Positions 7,544-16,420 of a DNA stretch of 64,000 nucleotides are shown one piece after another; the first letter of the stretch is position 1, and every line of letters begins with the position of its first letter. The notes beneath the pieces were generated by a model. It made no database searches. It was not told where the DNA came from and was given only the letters and a program-made list of their open reading frames with translations. Origin of the DNA: Shewanella litoralis (GTDB lineage Bacteria > Pseudomonadota > Gammaproteobacteria > Enterobacterales > Shewanellaceae). The DNA is taken from positions 92,795 through 156,794 of the forward strand of contig NZ_WSRZ01000010.1 of assembly GCF_009828585.1 (NCBI RefSeq), written 5' to 3'. Both the position numbers and the translations under genes were made by a program.

Positions 7544-8249
7544 ACTGTCCTCCCAATGTCGTTACGTTAGACACATTGTTGCGTTGTTCGATCAGTTGTT
7601 TTGCATCGGTTATGCCTAACAGCTCACAAGCGATGCTGCGCATTTCTTCAGTGGCTTTGCCTTTCGGTTCAAGTTCAAATACTGATAGTCCAGATTCTTC
7701 GCTGTCGTCATAAATATTTCTGCTGTAATTAACGGCGTCGAGTACATTGATATCGTATGTGCGGCAGACATCTTTAGCCTCGGTAATACGATTGGCTTGA
7801 TTGGGTAAACTAGGGCATTGAGTAATCACAAACGATGCGTGCATTTTAGGGTTGATCATTAAACAAGTCGAAACGATGTCGTCCATGTGGCTGACGGTTT
7901 TTAAATCGCGGCGCTTTGGTCTTAATGGCATGAGCACATGTGATGCAACTGACATGGATGCGCGTAATGCGAGGTTGTCTTGACCGCCACAATCGACAAT
8001 CACATAGTCGTAGTGTTGCTCTAAACTGAGTAAGTCATTACGAATTTTGCCATACAGTTGCACACAATTAATGGTTGCTAAGTCTGGGTTATTGTTTCGT
8101 GCCTGGATCCAGTCAGATGTGGTGCGCTGTGGATCGCAGTCCACCATAATGACACTGGCCTGAGCTTCTGTTGTTAGAAACACGGCAATGTTTTGTGCAA
8201 GACAGCTTTTACCGCTACCGCCTTTTTCTCCGCCGACTAAAATGATCAT
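7503..8249 (-). CDS. ParA/MinD-like Walker ATPase
   Basis: The protein opens MIILVGGEKGGSGKS, a deviant Walker A motif (KGGxGKS), then has VDCDPQRTTSDW (the switch aspartates and the DPQ typical of ParA) and DYVIVDCGGQDN (Walker B region). ParA-type ATPases position plasmids, chromosomes or protein cargo by ATP-dependent binding to DNA. I choose the ATG at 8249 instead of one six codons upstream, because an AGAGGA ribosome site lies 8 bases before it. At 248 residues it is short, with no N-terminal helix-turn-helix, as in type Ib or orphan ParA proteins. It forms an operon with the overlapping RHH gene. Confidence 0.85.
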   Translation of the reverse strand: MIILVGGEKGGSGKSCLAQNIAVFLTTEAQASVIMVDCDPQRTTSDWIQARNNNPDLATINCVQLYGKIRNDLLSLEQHYDYVIVDCGGQDNLALRASMSVASHVLMPLRPKRRDLKTVSHMDDIVSTCLMINPKMHASFVITQCPSLPNQANRITEAKDVCRTYDINVLDAVNYSRNIYDDSEESGLSVFELEPKGKATEEMRSIACELLGITDAKQLIEQRNNVSNVTTLGGQYGTRRSQEKRFVM

Positions 8250-8698
8250 CGAAACCGTCCTCTTCATTGAGCCATACCCTAAATGAGTAAGAGTAAACTA
8301 TGGCCAAATTTAATGCTTAGCATTACTTTATGGTCTGAAGATGGTTACGTCAATTAGCTGATTTTTGACGGTTTTTTATAAAAGTCATCGAGATGTTTTA
8401 TTGACACAAATACCACAAATGGCAAAAAGTTGACGGTAATAAGTTGTATGCGTCAATGTTGCTAAAAAGTTAAATGGCATAAACACTTAAGGCGAGGTTG
8501 TGCATCTTGAGTCTTTAGTTGTCAGCTTTTGCAGGTGGTTAAATTTGCCTATCGTTAAGCGTTATATGCATTTTACGTTACTTAATGGCTTTATTTATTT
8601 CAAATTGATATAAGTGGGTGCGAGCTATAATTCCACTTATTTTAAAAAACGGCGTGATATAATTTGCGCAAATGTTAACTGTGTTTGGAACCCGAATT
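8250..8698. promoter_or_regulatory. Divergent region with four TTGACG motifs upstream of parA-like gene
   Basis: The 450-base gap between the leftward ParA-like gene and the rightward DUF3820 gene contains TTGACG at 8365 and 8430 and its complement CGTCAA at 8348 and 8451. They form two inverted pairs: CGTCAA-N11-TTGACG and TTGACG-N15-CGTCAA. Short repeated motifs near a ParA/RHH cassette are commonly its operator or centromere-like site. The sites could also be chance promoter -35 elements. Confidence 0.4.
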
Positions 8699-8911
8699 AT
8701 GAACGAGCAACAATTACTCGAAGCGATAAATCAGACCATGCCTTTTGGTAAATACGCGGGAAGAAAGTTGCTACAATTGCCTGAGCCTTATTTAGTGTGG
8801 TTTCATTCCAAAGGTTTTCCTGAAGGCAAACTAGGCGAGCAATTAGCATTAATGTATGAAGTGAAACTCAATGGCCTAGAAGAGATGTTGCAACCCCTGT
8901 TAAAGCGCTGA
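8699..8911 (+). CDS. DUF3820 family small protein
   Basis: The 70-residue product matches the DUF3820 pattern: MPFGKYAGRKLLQLPEPYLVWF, then SKGFPEGKLGEQLALMYEVKLNGL. The family is small and cytoplasmic and has been described as a putative quorum-sensing-regulated factor; no activity is established. An in-frame ATG at 8672 would add nine residues, but family proteins begin near the NEQQLLEAINQTMPFG segment, so 8699 is preferred. Confidence 0.85.
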   Translation: MNEQQLLEAINQTMPFGKYAGRKLLQLPEPYLVWFHSKGFPEGKLGEQLALMYEVKLNGLEEMLQPLLKR

Positions 8912-9008
8912 CAAGCGAATAAACGAAAAATCCTAGAGGCTATAATGCTACATGCTATAAAACCTTAGCAGCGCAGCGACCCTAGCAGGACGAAGTCCAC
9001 CCGAGTAT

Positions 9009-9515
9009 CTAGTCTATTAATCGTTTTTGCATGTAAAAGCCGGTAAACGTTTGGCCGCATTTTTGCTGATAACTGACTTGTTTAAGTACAAAGCCATTTG
9101 TTTCAAACAATGTTTTCGATAAATATGACGCGTCGACACTCAAATGAGAATACTGCTGTTGCTGTGCCCAGCGCACTAATGTTTTATACAATGCACGAGC
9201 GATGCCCTGGTGCTGGCTTGTCGGCGTAACATATAAGCAGTCGATGTAACCTCGTTGGCTAAAGTGAGTTTCAACACTAATAAATCCGAGGACCTCTTGC
9301 TGATCGTTAACGGCTAACCATGCGCGATTTCGCTTATACCTTAATTGCCAAAACTTTCTCGAACGCGGTGCAGATGACCAGGCATTTAATTTGGCTTGTG
9401 GGTAGCGAGGATGGTGAATATGTTGCACTGCTGTATGATATAACTGACTGATTTTATCCGCATGCTGTGCAGAAAAATCAATAATTTTATAGGGCAGTGT
9501 GTGTGTATTTTCCAT
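9009..9515 (-). CDS. GNAT-family N-acetyltransferase
   Basis: The 168-residue protein has the acetyl-CoA-binding signature CLYVTPTSQHQGIARALYKTLV (motif A, Q-x-x-G-x-A) and the following NGF-type motif B segment (LFETNGFVLKQVSYQQK). GNAT enzymes move an acetyl group from acetyl-CoA to an amine; the substrate is not predictable here. The ATG at 9515 follows the T tract of the upstream gene's terminator with no space between. A TTG start four codons upstream would lie within that hairpin. No clear ribosome site is seen apart from GG bases inside the stem. Confidence 0.85.
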   Translation of the reverse strand: MENTHTLPYKIIDFSAQHADKISQLYHTAVQHIHHPRYPQAKLNAWSSAPRSRKFWQLRYKRNRAWLAVNDQQEVLGFISVETHFSQRGYIDCLYVTPTSQHQGIARALYKTLVRWAQQQQYSHLSVDASYLSKTLFETNGFVLKQVSYQQKCGQTFTGFYMQKRLID

Positions 9516-9541
9516 AAAAAAGACCAATCCGAAAGATTGGC
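9516..9541 (-). terminator. Terminator of the 9573-9875 gene, abutting the acetyltransferase ATG
   Basis: On the minus strand CCAATC-TTTC-GGATTGG is followed by TCTTTTTT and then directly by the ATG of the acetyltransferase gene. It ends the small periplasmic-protein transcript; read-through would place the hairpin over the start region of the next gene. Confidence 0.75.
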
Positions 9542-9572
9542 CAATTATGGTATTTTTTAGCGCGTAAAAGAA

Positions 9573-9875
9573 CTATTTTTTGCTGATATTGCCAACAAAC
9601 ATGATTTTATCGAAGGTTCTGTTCAGGCTTGAACTGGCAAAATCGGTCATCCACATTTGTTCAGATACTTCAACGGTATCACCTTTGCTGACTTGGGTTT
9701 GTGGACCCGCTGCCCAGTAAGTTTTGTCTGCTTCTTTAATTTGAACATAGGTGTAACCACCACCATTCATGGTGTCGAGCACTTCTCCCTGATGTAATGC
9801 ACCTTGTGCCCAAACAGATGAAATTCCTAATGCTAGGGTGGCAGCGGCAGCAAATGCGATCAATTTAGCTTTCAT
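9573..9875 (-). CDS. Small periplasmic protein, NrfJ-like
   Basis: The 100-residue protein has a classic signal peptide (MKAKLIAFAAAATLALGISS, cleavage at VWAQG). The mature part reads GEVLDTMNGGGYTYVQIKEAD, TYWAAGPQTQVSKGDTVEVSE and LNRTFDKIMFVGNI. This pattern recurs in short periplasmic proteins annotated as NrfJ-related in respiratory bacteria, often near cytochrome genes; an OB-like beta fold is likely. Its function is not established. It stands alone with its own terminator. Confidence 0.6.
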   Translation of the reverse strand: MKAKLIAFAAAATLALGISSVWAQGALHQGEVLDTMNGGGYTYVQIKEADKTYWAAGPQTQVSKGDTVEVSEQMWMTDFASSSLNRTFDKIMFVGNISKK

Positions 9876-10044
9876 ATTAATGTCCTGTCATACGATTTAG
9901 AAGAGGTCCGCAAGGGATTACTTCAGCATTTAAGCATTTAAGCTGATTGGGGTCTGTGATCTAACCCCAATTATCGCTGTCTGTTTTCAAGTAGGACATT
10001 TTTCAGTGTATTTATACCGCCTATGCCAGGGAGGCATGCCGCGG

Positions 10045-11781
10045 TTATTCGCGGTGGCTAATATAGTGAACATTGGCAAACAGCTTTCCTTCAATTAAAT
10101 GTCCATGTTGACTGACAAAATCAATAAAGGCTTCTGGCAAGGTTTGATGCTCAATAGGTTGTTGCCAATGAGCATGCAACAGGGCGTCATAACCTTCTTT
10201 TCCTGCAGCGGTATAAGCACTAGACACGCCAATATACAGTTTGTTTGCCTCAAGTGGTTGCCAGGCATCTTGCTTATAAATTTCAACTTGGGTAATACGC
10301 TGGCCTTTAATTTGTTTGCCATCATAAAAATAACGCAGCCCATAAGGGTAGGGGAAGCTTCCGGCGCCGGTGCCCATGATGCCGTTATTGGTTGCGCTGT
10401 TAATTGATGATTCTAATGCTTCAATGACATATTTGCCCATGATTTGGTATAGGGTTAATGGCAACTCAAAAGGTAAGATTCGGCCAACCACATCAGCAAG
10501 CGACAATTGCCCCTTGTTTAACGATTGCCTTACGCCACCGGCATTATGTAATGCAAAATCAATATTGGGTTCAATCAATTTAGCCGCTTTGTACATACTA
10601 CGACTGACCCATGGGGCTATTTCACTGCCGTGAGGTAAATGCTTGCTCGGTAAGCGAGTGTGGACAAAGTCGCGGGGAATGTGCGCCAATATCTGGTTTT
10701 CTAAGGCATCTAATGCTGGCCGATATTGAGTGTGGATAACTTGGTGTATTTGCTCGTCATGTTGCGCGTCTTTTATACTTGGATGAGCAAATAACTGCTC
10801 AATGAGTTGCTCGCTTAGGGCGCTGCTTGCTGCTTTGCCGTCAGCTTGTGTCACATTGATATTGTTATCGAGCATGAAATAATTGTTGCCAACAAGATTT
10901 GTGACTTGGCCATGTTGGTCAAATACGATATCGGCGAGTCCAAGCGTTTCTGCATACTTGCCCGCATGTAAAATGGGCGTGGCATTGATGGTTTCGGCAT
11001 AAGGAATATCACTTAAGCCAATGTCACTCATGCTGCCTTGTAACGTATGAGAGTGGCCGCCAATGATAAGGCTTATACCGTCGACATGTTCAGCTAGCTC
11101 GCGGTCTTGATCTAAACCTAAATGGCTTAACACAATAATATGCTTAATACCTTGGCGTGTTAGGCGGGCAATGGTTGCACGCGTGGTATCAATGGCATTA
11201 ACAAAATGAGTGTCGGGATCTGGTCTGGCAATTAAGCGCATTTGGTCTAACGTAATGCCGATAATGGCCATTTTAGTGTCATGAAAAGGCTTAATTAACA
11301 CTTTGGCGGTTTCACTGCTGTCATCAAAATCATACAACATTGGATGACCGTATAGTCTGCCGACTTTGAGTCTGTCTTCATGGCTTAAATCCATGTTGCC
11401 AGCCAAAACTGGAAAGTCGATACGATTTAAGAATGCTTGTACTGGACTGTTACCGGCATCAATTTCATGGTTACCCAATACCATGGCATCGGGTTTGAGT
11501 AAGTTCAGAAGGTGAGCATTGGCCGCACCCTGGAATTCGCGAAAGTACAAGGTCCCTTGAAAACTATCGCCACCGTGTAAAAACAAAAATGGGCATTGCT
11601 CAGAGGCTGCCTGCTGCCTTGCTTGATCGATTTGAAATCCCAAGCGTGCATAACCACCAGAATGCCCTTTCAATTTATAGGATTGTTGATTGGCTATTAA
11701 GGTGAACTGGACTGGACTGGGTTCAAAGTTAGAATGCGTGTCGTTGATATGAGCGATGGATAAACGATAAGATTTTTGCAT
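10045..11781 (-). CDS. 5'-nucleotidase/UshA-type metallophosphoesterase
   Basis: The metallophosphatase core is complete: HINDTHSNFEP, LHGGDSFQGT, MVLGNHEID, IVLSHLGLDQDRE and IIGGHSHT. The last 250 residues carry the 5'-nucleotidase C-terminal substrate domain, with NAGGVRQSLNKGQLSLADV and PFELPLTLYQIMG. The family hydrolyses nucleotides or related phosphate esters with two metal ions. Most members are exported, but this one begins MQKSYRLSIAHINDTH with no signal peptide, so it is predicted to be cytoplasmic. It appears to be a single-gene unit. Confidence 0.9.
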   Translation of the reverse strand: MQKSYRLSIAHINDTHSNFEPSPVQFTLIANQQSYKLKGHSGGYARLGFQIDQARQQAASEQCPFLFLHGGDSFQGTLYFREFQGAANAHLLNLLKPDAMVLGNHEIDAGNSPVQAFLNRIDFPVLAGNMDLSHEDRLKVGRLYGHPMLYDFDDSSETAKVLIKPFHDTKMAIIGITLDQMRLIARPDPDTHFVNAIDTTRATIARLTRQGIKHIIVLSHLGLDQDRELAEHVDGISLIIGGHSHTLQGSMSDIGLSDIPYAETINATPILHAGKYAETLGLADIVFDQHGQVTNLVGNNYFMLDNNINVTQADGKAASSALSEQLIEQLFAHPSIKDAQHDEQIHQVIHTQYRPALDALENQILAHIPRDFVHTRLPSKHLPHGSEIAPWVSRSMYKAAKLIEPNIDFALHNAGGVRQSLNKGQLSLADVVGRILPFELPLTLYQIMGKYVIEALESSINSATNNGIMGTGAGSFPYPYGLRYFYDGKQIKGQRITQVEIYKQDAWQPLEANKLYIGVSSAYTAAGKEGYDALLHAHWQQPIEHQTLPEAFIDFVSQHGHLIEGKLFANVHYISHRE

Positions 11782-11853
11782 TAGTTCCCTCTGTGTAATG
11801 CCAATATCTTAACGTATTGGATGGAATAATGTCACCCGCAGAGTGCCTTTATG

Positions 11854-11889
11854 ACAAAACCTCACCCATTTACTGTTCATAGGTGAGGT
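11854..11889 (-). terminator. Probable terminator of the CNNM/CBS gene
   Basis: On the minus strand ACCTCACC pairs with GGTGAGGT across a 15-base loop, followed by TTTTG. It lies about 20 bases past the stop codon. The T tract is short. Confidence 0.55.
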
Positions 11890-11910
11890 CAATATTTACG
11901 TTTAAGGTGA

Positions 11911-12969
11911 TTAACTGGTTTCGGTTTCGCCGTAAATCACTAAACCTTTGCTCTTTATGCGTCGCTGCCACAATTTACGAGCCAGTGCTTGCATATCAGG
12001 GGCAATGTCTTTTGAGTCAACAATCTCTAAACCTATTAAGGTTTCGATAATATCTTCAATGGTCACAATCCCTTCGCTTGAACCATATTCATCTACCACC
12101 AAAGCCATTTTACTGTTGCGTTTAATCATGGTTTGAAACAACGGTAAAACACTTACCGACGATTGTAATACTAATAGGCTTTTAACATAGTCGCCGATGG
12201 CTGTTTGTGGCGATAAGCTGGCCTGCAAAATAATGTCGTTACGGTTGACGTAACCAATCACGTTGTCGCGGTCATCTTGATACACCGGAAAACGTGTAAA
12301 AGGACTACTTAAATGCTCGGCAATAAATTGCTCATTGGTCATGGTTGTCGGTAATTTAAAAATAACCGTACGCGGTGTCATAATATGCGTGACAGACATA
12401 TCTTTCATAGACAGCATTTGCGTTAAAATTTGCGATTCTTGTTCGCTTAATTCGCCGCTGTCTTTTGCCAACTGGTTCATGGCGCTCAATTCCTGGCGCA
12501 TGTAAAGATTGTTGTCACCTTTACCTAAAAAGCCGGTCACTTTTTGCGACAGCCATATTAACGGCAAGGTTAGCCTTTCCATCCAGTAAAGACATACCGA
12601 CACCATTGGTGCTAGCTTACGCCAATGATTAGCGCCAATAATTTTAGGAATAATTTCAGACAAAAATAAAATTAAGAAGGTTAATACCGCAGAGAAAACA
12701 CCTAGCATCTCACTGCCAAATACAATCGCAGCTTGTGCTCCGGCAACAGAAGCGCCCATAGTGTGAGAAATCGTATTAAGGGTCAAAATCGACACTAAAG
12801 GTGAGTCGATATTCTGCTTTTGTTTGTGCAGTCTAGCGGCAGCGTGCGGATTATGCTCTTTGAGGTTAGCAATATAGCTTGGCGTAACCGACAACAGCAC
12901 GGATTCAAATACACTACATAAAAACGAAATGGATATAGCAAAAATAACGATAAACAGAAGGGTTATCAT
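11911..12969 (-). CDS. CNNM/DUF21 membrane protein with CBS pair
   Basis: Residues 1-150 are a DUF21 (CNNM transmembrane) domain with several hydrophobic helices and the AFLTFLILFLSEIIPKIIGA-like segment. Residues about 190-310 form a CBS pair: MTPRTVIFKLPTTMTNEQFI, FPVYQDDRDNVIGYVNRNDI and ALVVDEYGSSEGIVTIEDI. The family, related to CorC and mammalian CNNM, is linked to magnesium or cobalt transport and resistance. At 352 residues it ends soon after the CBS pair and lacks the C-terminal CorC/HlyC domain of longer members such as E. coli YfjD. Substrate is not known. Confidence 0.85.
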   Translation of the reverse strand: MITLLFIVIFAISISFLCSVFESVLLSVTPSYIANLKEHNPHAAARLHKQKQNIDSPLVSILTLNTISHTMGASVAGAQAAIVFGSEMLGVFSAVLTFLILFLSEIIPKIIGANHWRKLAPMVSVCLYWMERLTLPLIWLSQKVTGFLGKGDNNLYMRQELSAMNQLAKDSGELSEQESQILTQMLSMKDMSVTHIMTPRTVIFKLPTTMTNEQFIAEHLSSPFTRFPVYQDDRDNVIGYVNRNDIILQASLSPQTAIGDYVKSLLVLQSSVSVLPLFQTMIKRNSKMALVVDEYGSSEGIVTIEDIIETLIGLEIVDSKDIAPDMQALARKLWQRRIKSKGLVIYGETETS

Positions 12970-13407
12970 ACAGGGAAAGTAAATACTTCCTCATGGCAGG
13001 CCACATGGCCGAACGAGAGGATATCACAAGCTAGGTTAATATAATCTGAATATATTAAGGGTATTTTATGTTGCGACATTAACGCGGTTAACACGGCGAC
13101 AGCCGGCTTGACGATGTTAAGGTGCAATATCATCGCTTAAACCCGTAAAAGTTAATTTTACCCACTCAACCCGAAACTCCCAAAGGGCAAATTTTACACG
13201 GGTTTAAGCTGCGGTTTTTGTTAATTTAGCTGATTTGGAAAGGGAATAACCATTCACCGCAATCAATGCCTTGCCTAAACGCGTGTAAACTCTTACTGAA
13301 ATCGAGCATCTTCAGGTTGTTTGGGTATAGATATACTGGCTAAAAGGCCATGCTACCTGTATAATTTGCCGCCCTGTTACAGGTTTTGGTGTTTTGAGGT
13401 TAGGCAG
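12970..13407. other. Intergenic region with long hairpin upstream of rlmN
   Basis: The gap separates the divergent CNNM and rlmN genes. It contains a 12-bp perfect inverted repeat (GCTTAAACCCGT at 13135-13146 and its complement at 13198-13209), with further AAAA/TTTT pairing inside. At 13241-13254 is AGGGAATAACCATT, which recurs in reverse inside the MITE-like element at 23189-23202. A good -10 hexamer for rlmN, TATAAT, is at 13360-13365 with a poor -35. No gene is seen. Confidence 0.55.
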
Positions 13408-14529
13408 ATGAGTGTAAAAAAAATCAATTTATTAGATCTTGATCGTAAAGGACTGCGAGCGTTGTTCAGCGAAATGGGTGAAAAACCATTCCGTGCCGAT
13501 CAATTAATGAAGTGGATTTATCACTTTGGTGTCAGCGACTTTGAAGAAATGAACAACATTAACAAGGTGTTGCGAGGTAAACTTGCCGCCAAGTGTGAAA
13601 TTGTTGCACCAGAAATTTCAAGTTTTCAAAAATCGAATGATGGCACCATTAAATTTGCCATTAACGTTGGCCAGGGCCAAGAAGTTGAAACTGTCTATAT
13701 TCCTGAAGAAGACCGCGCCACCTTGTGCGTGTCATCTCAAGTGGGTTGCGCATTAGAATGTACTTTCTGCTCAACGGCTCAACAAGGCTTTAACCGTAAC
13801 CTCACCGTGTCTGAAATTGTCGGTCAAGTTTGGCGTGTTTCGCAGTTTTTAGGTTTCCATAAAGACACCGGTGACCGTCCAATCTCTAACGTTGTGATGA
13901 TGGGCATGGGCGAGCCTTTGCTTAACCTTGCTAACGTTATTCCTGCAATGGATATCATGTTAGATGACTTTGGTTTTAGCTTATCAAAACGTCGTGTAAC
14001 CTTATCGACGTCTGGTGTTGTGCCTGCGCTTGATAAACTTGGTGATGCGATTGATGTGGCATTAGCTGTGAGTATTCATGCGCCAAATGATGAGCTGCGT
14101 GATGTACTTGTGCCTGTAAACAAAAAATATCCTTTACAAGAATTCTTAGCCGGTATTCGCCGCTACTTAGCAAAATCGAATGCAAACCGTGGCCGTGTAA
14201 CCGTTGAGTATGTGATGCTAGACCATATCAACGACAGCACTGACCAAGCACATGAACTGGCTAAGTTAATGAAAGACACGCCATGTAAAATTAATTTAAT
14301 CCCGTTTAATCCTTACCCAGGTTCACCTTACGGGCGTTCATCGAATTCGCGTATCGATCGCTTCTCTAAAGTGTTGATGGAATACGGTTTAACGGTCATT
14401 GTACGTAAAACACGTGGTGATGATATTGACGCTGCATGTGGTCAATTAGCCGGTGATATTCGTGATAGAACAAAGCGTTTAGCAAAAAAACAAATGCAAC
14501 AAAACCAGATTTCAGTCACAATGGATTAA
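13408..14529 (+). CDS. rlmN: Dual-specificity 23S rRNA/tRNA adenosine C2-methyltransferase RlmN
   Basis: RlmN is a radical-SAM enzyme methylating A2503 of 23S rRNA and A37 of some tRNAs. The CxxxCxxC cluster motif is present in [15 protein letters not shown], with [12 protein letters not shown] downstream and the catalytic cysteine near the C-terminus in [12 protein letters not shown]. The ATG at 13408 ([13 protein letters not shown]) gives 373 residues, as usual, and is preceded by AGG; the longer frame from 13321 overlaps the promoter. It begins the conserved run rlmN-pilW-rodZ-ispG-hisS-yfgM-bamB-der. Confidence 0.97.
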   Translation: MSVKKINLLDLDRKGLRALFSEMGEKPFRADQLMKWIYHFGVSDFEEMNNINKVLRGKLAAKCEIVAPEISSFQKSNDGTIKFAINVGQGQEVETVYIPEEDRATLCVSSQVGCALECTFCSTAQQGFNRNLTVSEIVGQVWRVSQFLGFHKDTGDRPISNVVMMGMGEPLLNLANVIPAMDIMLDDFGFSLSKRRVTLSTSGVVPALDKLGDAIDVALAVSIHAPNDELRDVLVPVNKKYPLQEFLAGIRRYLAKSNANRGRVTVEYVMLDHINDSTDQAHELAKLMKDTPCKINLIPFNPYPGSPYGRSSNSRIDRFSKVLMEYGLTVIVRKTRGDDIDAACGQLAGDIRDRTKRLAKKQMQQNQISVTMD

Positions 14530-14560
14530 CTCTTTGTTTGCATAGATAATAGGCTTATAA

Positions 14561-15346
14561 ATGAAGCATGGAATGCAAAAGGTTTTTGCGATAACGTTAG
14601 TGGCTATGTCGGTTGGCGGTTGTGTCACCGAACGCACCTATAGCGGTACAGATACCCCAGTTGCCGAGCGTAAGTTTGACAAGGTAGGCGCTGCGCGTGA
14701 GCGTATGCAATTGGGGCTAACCTATTTAAATCGCGGTAACAGTGAGCAAGCAAAGTACAATTTAAATAAAGCGGTAGAATACGCGCCACAGATGAGTGAA
14801 GTGCACGTGGCAATGGCGTATTACTATCAAACTGTGGGAGATTTAGCCCGCACTGAAGAATCATACCAACGCGCCATAGTGCTTAGCGATGCGACAGGAG
14901 ATGCACGTAATAATTTTGGGGTATTTTTATGCCAACAAAGTAAGTTCGCTGAGTCAGAAAAAATGTTTTTAGCCGCAATAAATACACCTAAATATACTCG
15001 TACAGCCTCAAGCTACGAAAACTTAGGGGTATGCAGCCGAAAAGCGGGAAATAAAGAAAAAGCGCGACAGTATTTTAATATGGCGTTAAAGTATGATCAA
15101 AGAAGAAAAGTAACCTTATTAGAGTTAACCGAGTTAGCCATGGAAGATGCTGACTACGGCGATGCGCGCGAACAACTCGCAAGATACCATCGAGTTGTAA
15201 GTGAATCAGCAGAAAGTTTAGCCTTAGGGATCAAGATTGAGCAGGCGGCAAATAACACAGAAGCCGTAAAACGATTTGGCATTTTATTAATTGCGAAGTT
15301 TCCTGCATCTCCACAAGCCAAAAATTATAGAGCTAACTTGAATTAA
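14561..15346 (+). CDS. pilW: Type IV pilus biogenesis TPR lipoprotein PilW (PilF)
   Basis: A lipoprotein signal (AITLVAMSVGGC) is followed by tetratricopeptide repeats: RMQLGLTYLNRGNSEQAKYN, VHVAMAYYYQTVGDLARTEE, YENLGVCSRKAGNKEKARQY. PilF/PilW is the outer-membrane pilotin that helps the PilQ secretin assemble in type IV pilus systems. At 261 residues it is of normal length. Its last stop base is the first base of the rodZ start, a TAATG overlap that indicates translational coupling. Confidence 0.93.
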   Translation: MKHGMQKVFAITLVAMSVGGCVTERTYSGTDTPVAERKFDKVGAARERMQLGLTYLNRGNSEQAKYNLNKAVEYAPQMSEVHVAMAYYYQTVGDLARTEESYQRAIVLSDATGDARNNFGVFLCQQSKFAESEKMFLAAINTPKYTRTASSYENLGVCSRKAGNKEKARQYFNMALKYDQRRKVTLLELTELAMEDADYGDAREQLARYHRVVSESAESLALGIKIEQAANNTEAVKRFGILLIAKFPASPQAKNYRANLN

Positions 15347-16386
15347 TGACTAAAGAATTCGAAGTAGAACAAGACGCTGAAAAAGCGGCATTGTTAAAAA
15401 ATGTTGTTACCGCAGGGGCTATTTTAAAAGCAGCTCGTGAAGCAAAAGGGTTGTCAATCGAAGCCGTTGCAACACAATTGCATTTACGTCCACGAATTAT
15501 CAGTGATATTGAACAAGACATTTTTGAAAATATCGCCTCTACAACTTATGTTAGAGGCTATATAAAGAATTATGCTCGTTTTGTTAATGCTGACATCAAC
15601 GAGATACAACAATGCTTAAAGCATCAGTTGCCTGAAATTGTCCCTCCGGCAATGCAAAGCTTTTCGCGCAAAACCACTCATCAAGCCCGCAATAGCCGTC
15701 TCAACTTAGTGACTTACTTTATCATTACCGTTTTGATTGCAATGCTGGTGATTTGGTGGGTGCAAAAGTCGTCTTTATTGACCGACGTTGATGTGTCATT
15801 GCCAACGGTTGAAGAAATTGCTGCCGACTCAGCTATGCCCGAGCCACAACAAATTATTCGTACCCAAGAGCAAAATCAAAACGCTAATGTGTTAACACAA
15901 GCAGCTGCTGACAGCGGTGCTGAGCTTGCAACATTACCTGCAAATGACGGTTCAGTGACGGTTCCGGCTAGCGCAGCTGTTATTGATGCAAACAGTACTG
16001 TTGAGCAAGCAACAACAAATGCAGTACAGCCAACGACATTGCCTGCCAGTACCTTAAATCCTGCATCAACCAGTACTCTTAATCAGGCAAGTGCTGAGTC
16101 TACCATTGACACCAGCACTAGCGTGGCAACTAATTCAAGTGTTGAAGGATTGTTGACTATCGAACTCAGTGGTGATTGCTGGATTAACGTAACCGATGCT
16201 AACGGTAAAGTGTTGGTAGATGGTGTTAAAACGGCTGCAAAATCAGTTGAAGTGCGTGGTCTTAAACCTTTCAAAGTTATATTGGGTGCTCCACAGGTCG
16301 CCAGTATTAGCCTTGACGGAAGTAAAGTCAGTCTTGCTGAATTTGCTAACGGTCGAGTCGCAAGATTAACCCTGCCAAAAGCATAA
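15346..16386 (+). CDS. rodZ: Cell-shape protein RodZ
   Basis: RodZ links MreB filaments to the inner membrane and maintains rod shape. The N-terminus (about residues 20-90) is a Cro/CI-like helix-turn-helix that binds MreB: ILKAAREAKGLSIEAVATQL and RPRIISDIEQDIFENI. One membrane helix follows (LVTYFIITVLIAMLVIWWV). A Ser/Thr/Ala-rich periplasmic linker leads to a C-terminal DUF4115 beta domain (LLTIELSGDCWINVTDANGK to the end). It overlaps pilW by one base and is followed by ispG after 34 bases. Confidence 0.95.
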   Translation: MTKEFEVEQDAEKAALLKNVVTAGAILKAAREAKGLSIEAVATQLHLRPRIISDIEQDIFENIASTTYVRGYIKNYARFVNADINEIQQCLKHQLPEIVPPAMQSFSRKTTHQARNSRLNLVTYFIITVLIAMLVIWWVQKSSLLTDVDVSLPTVEEIAADSAMPEPQQIIRTQEQNQNANVLTQAAADSGAELATLPANDGSVTVPASAAVIDANSTVEQATTNAVQPTTLPASTLNPASTSTLNQASAESTIDTSTSVATNSSVEGLLTIELSGDCWINVTDANGKVLVDGVKTAAKSVEVRGLKPFKVILGAPQVASISLDGSKVSLAEFANGRVARLTLPKA

Positions 16387-16420
16387 CGAGCTTTAAGCAA
16401 CAGTAGTAGAGCGTATTTGC

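Noticed and set aside
8912-9008. GC-richer segment around GCAGCGACCCTAGCAGGACG considered as a small RNA or repeat
   Set aside because: No terminator, promoter or second copy was found in the window.
13321-13407. 29-residue N-terminal extension of RlmN
   Set aside because: It overlaps the -10 element, and the ATG at 13408 has a ribosome site and matches the usual length.
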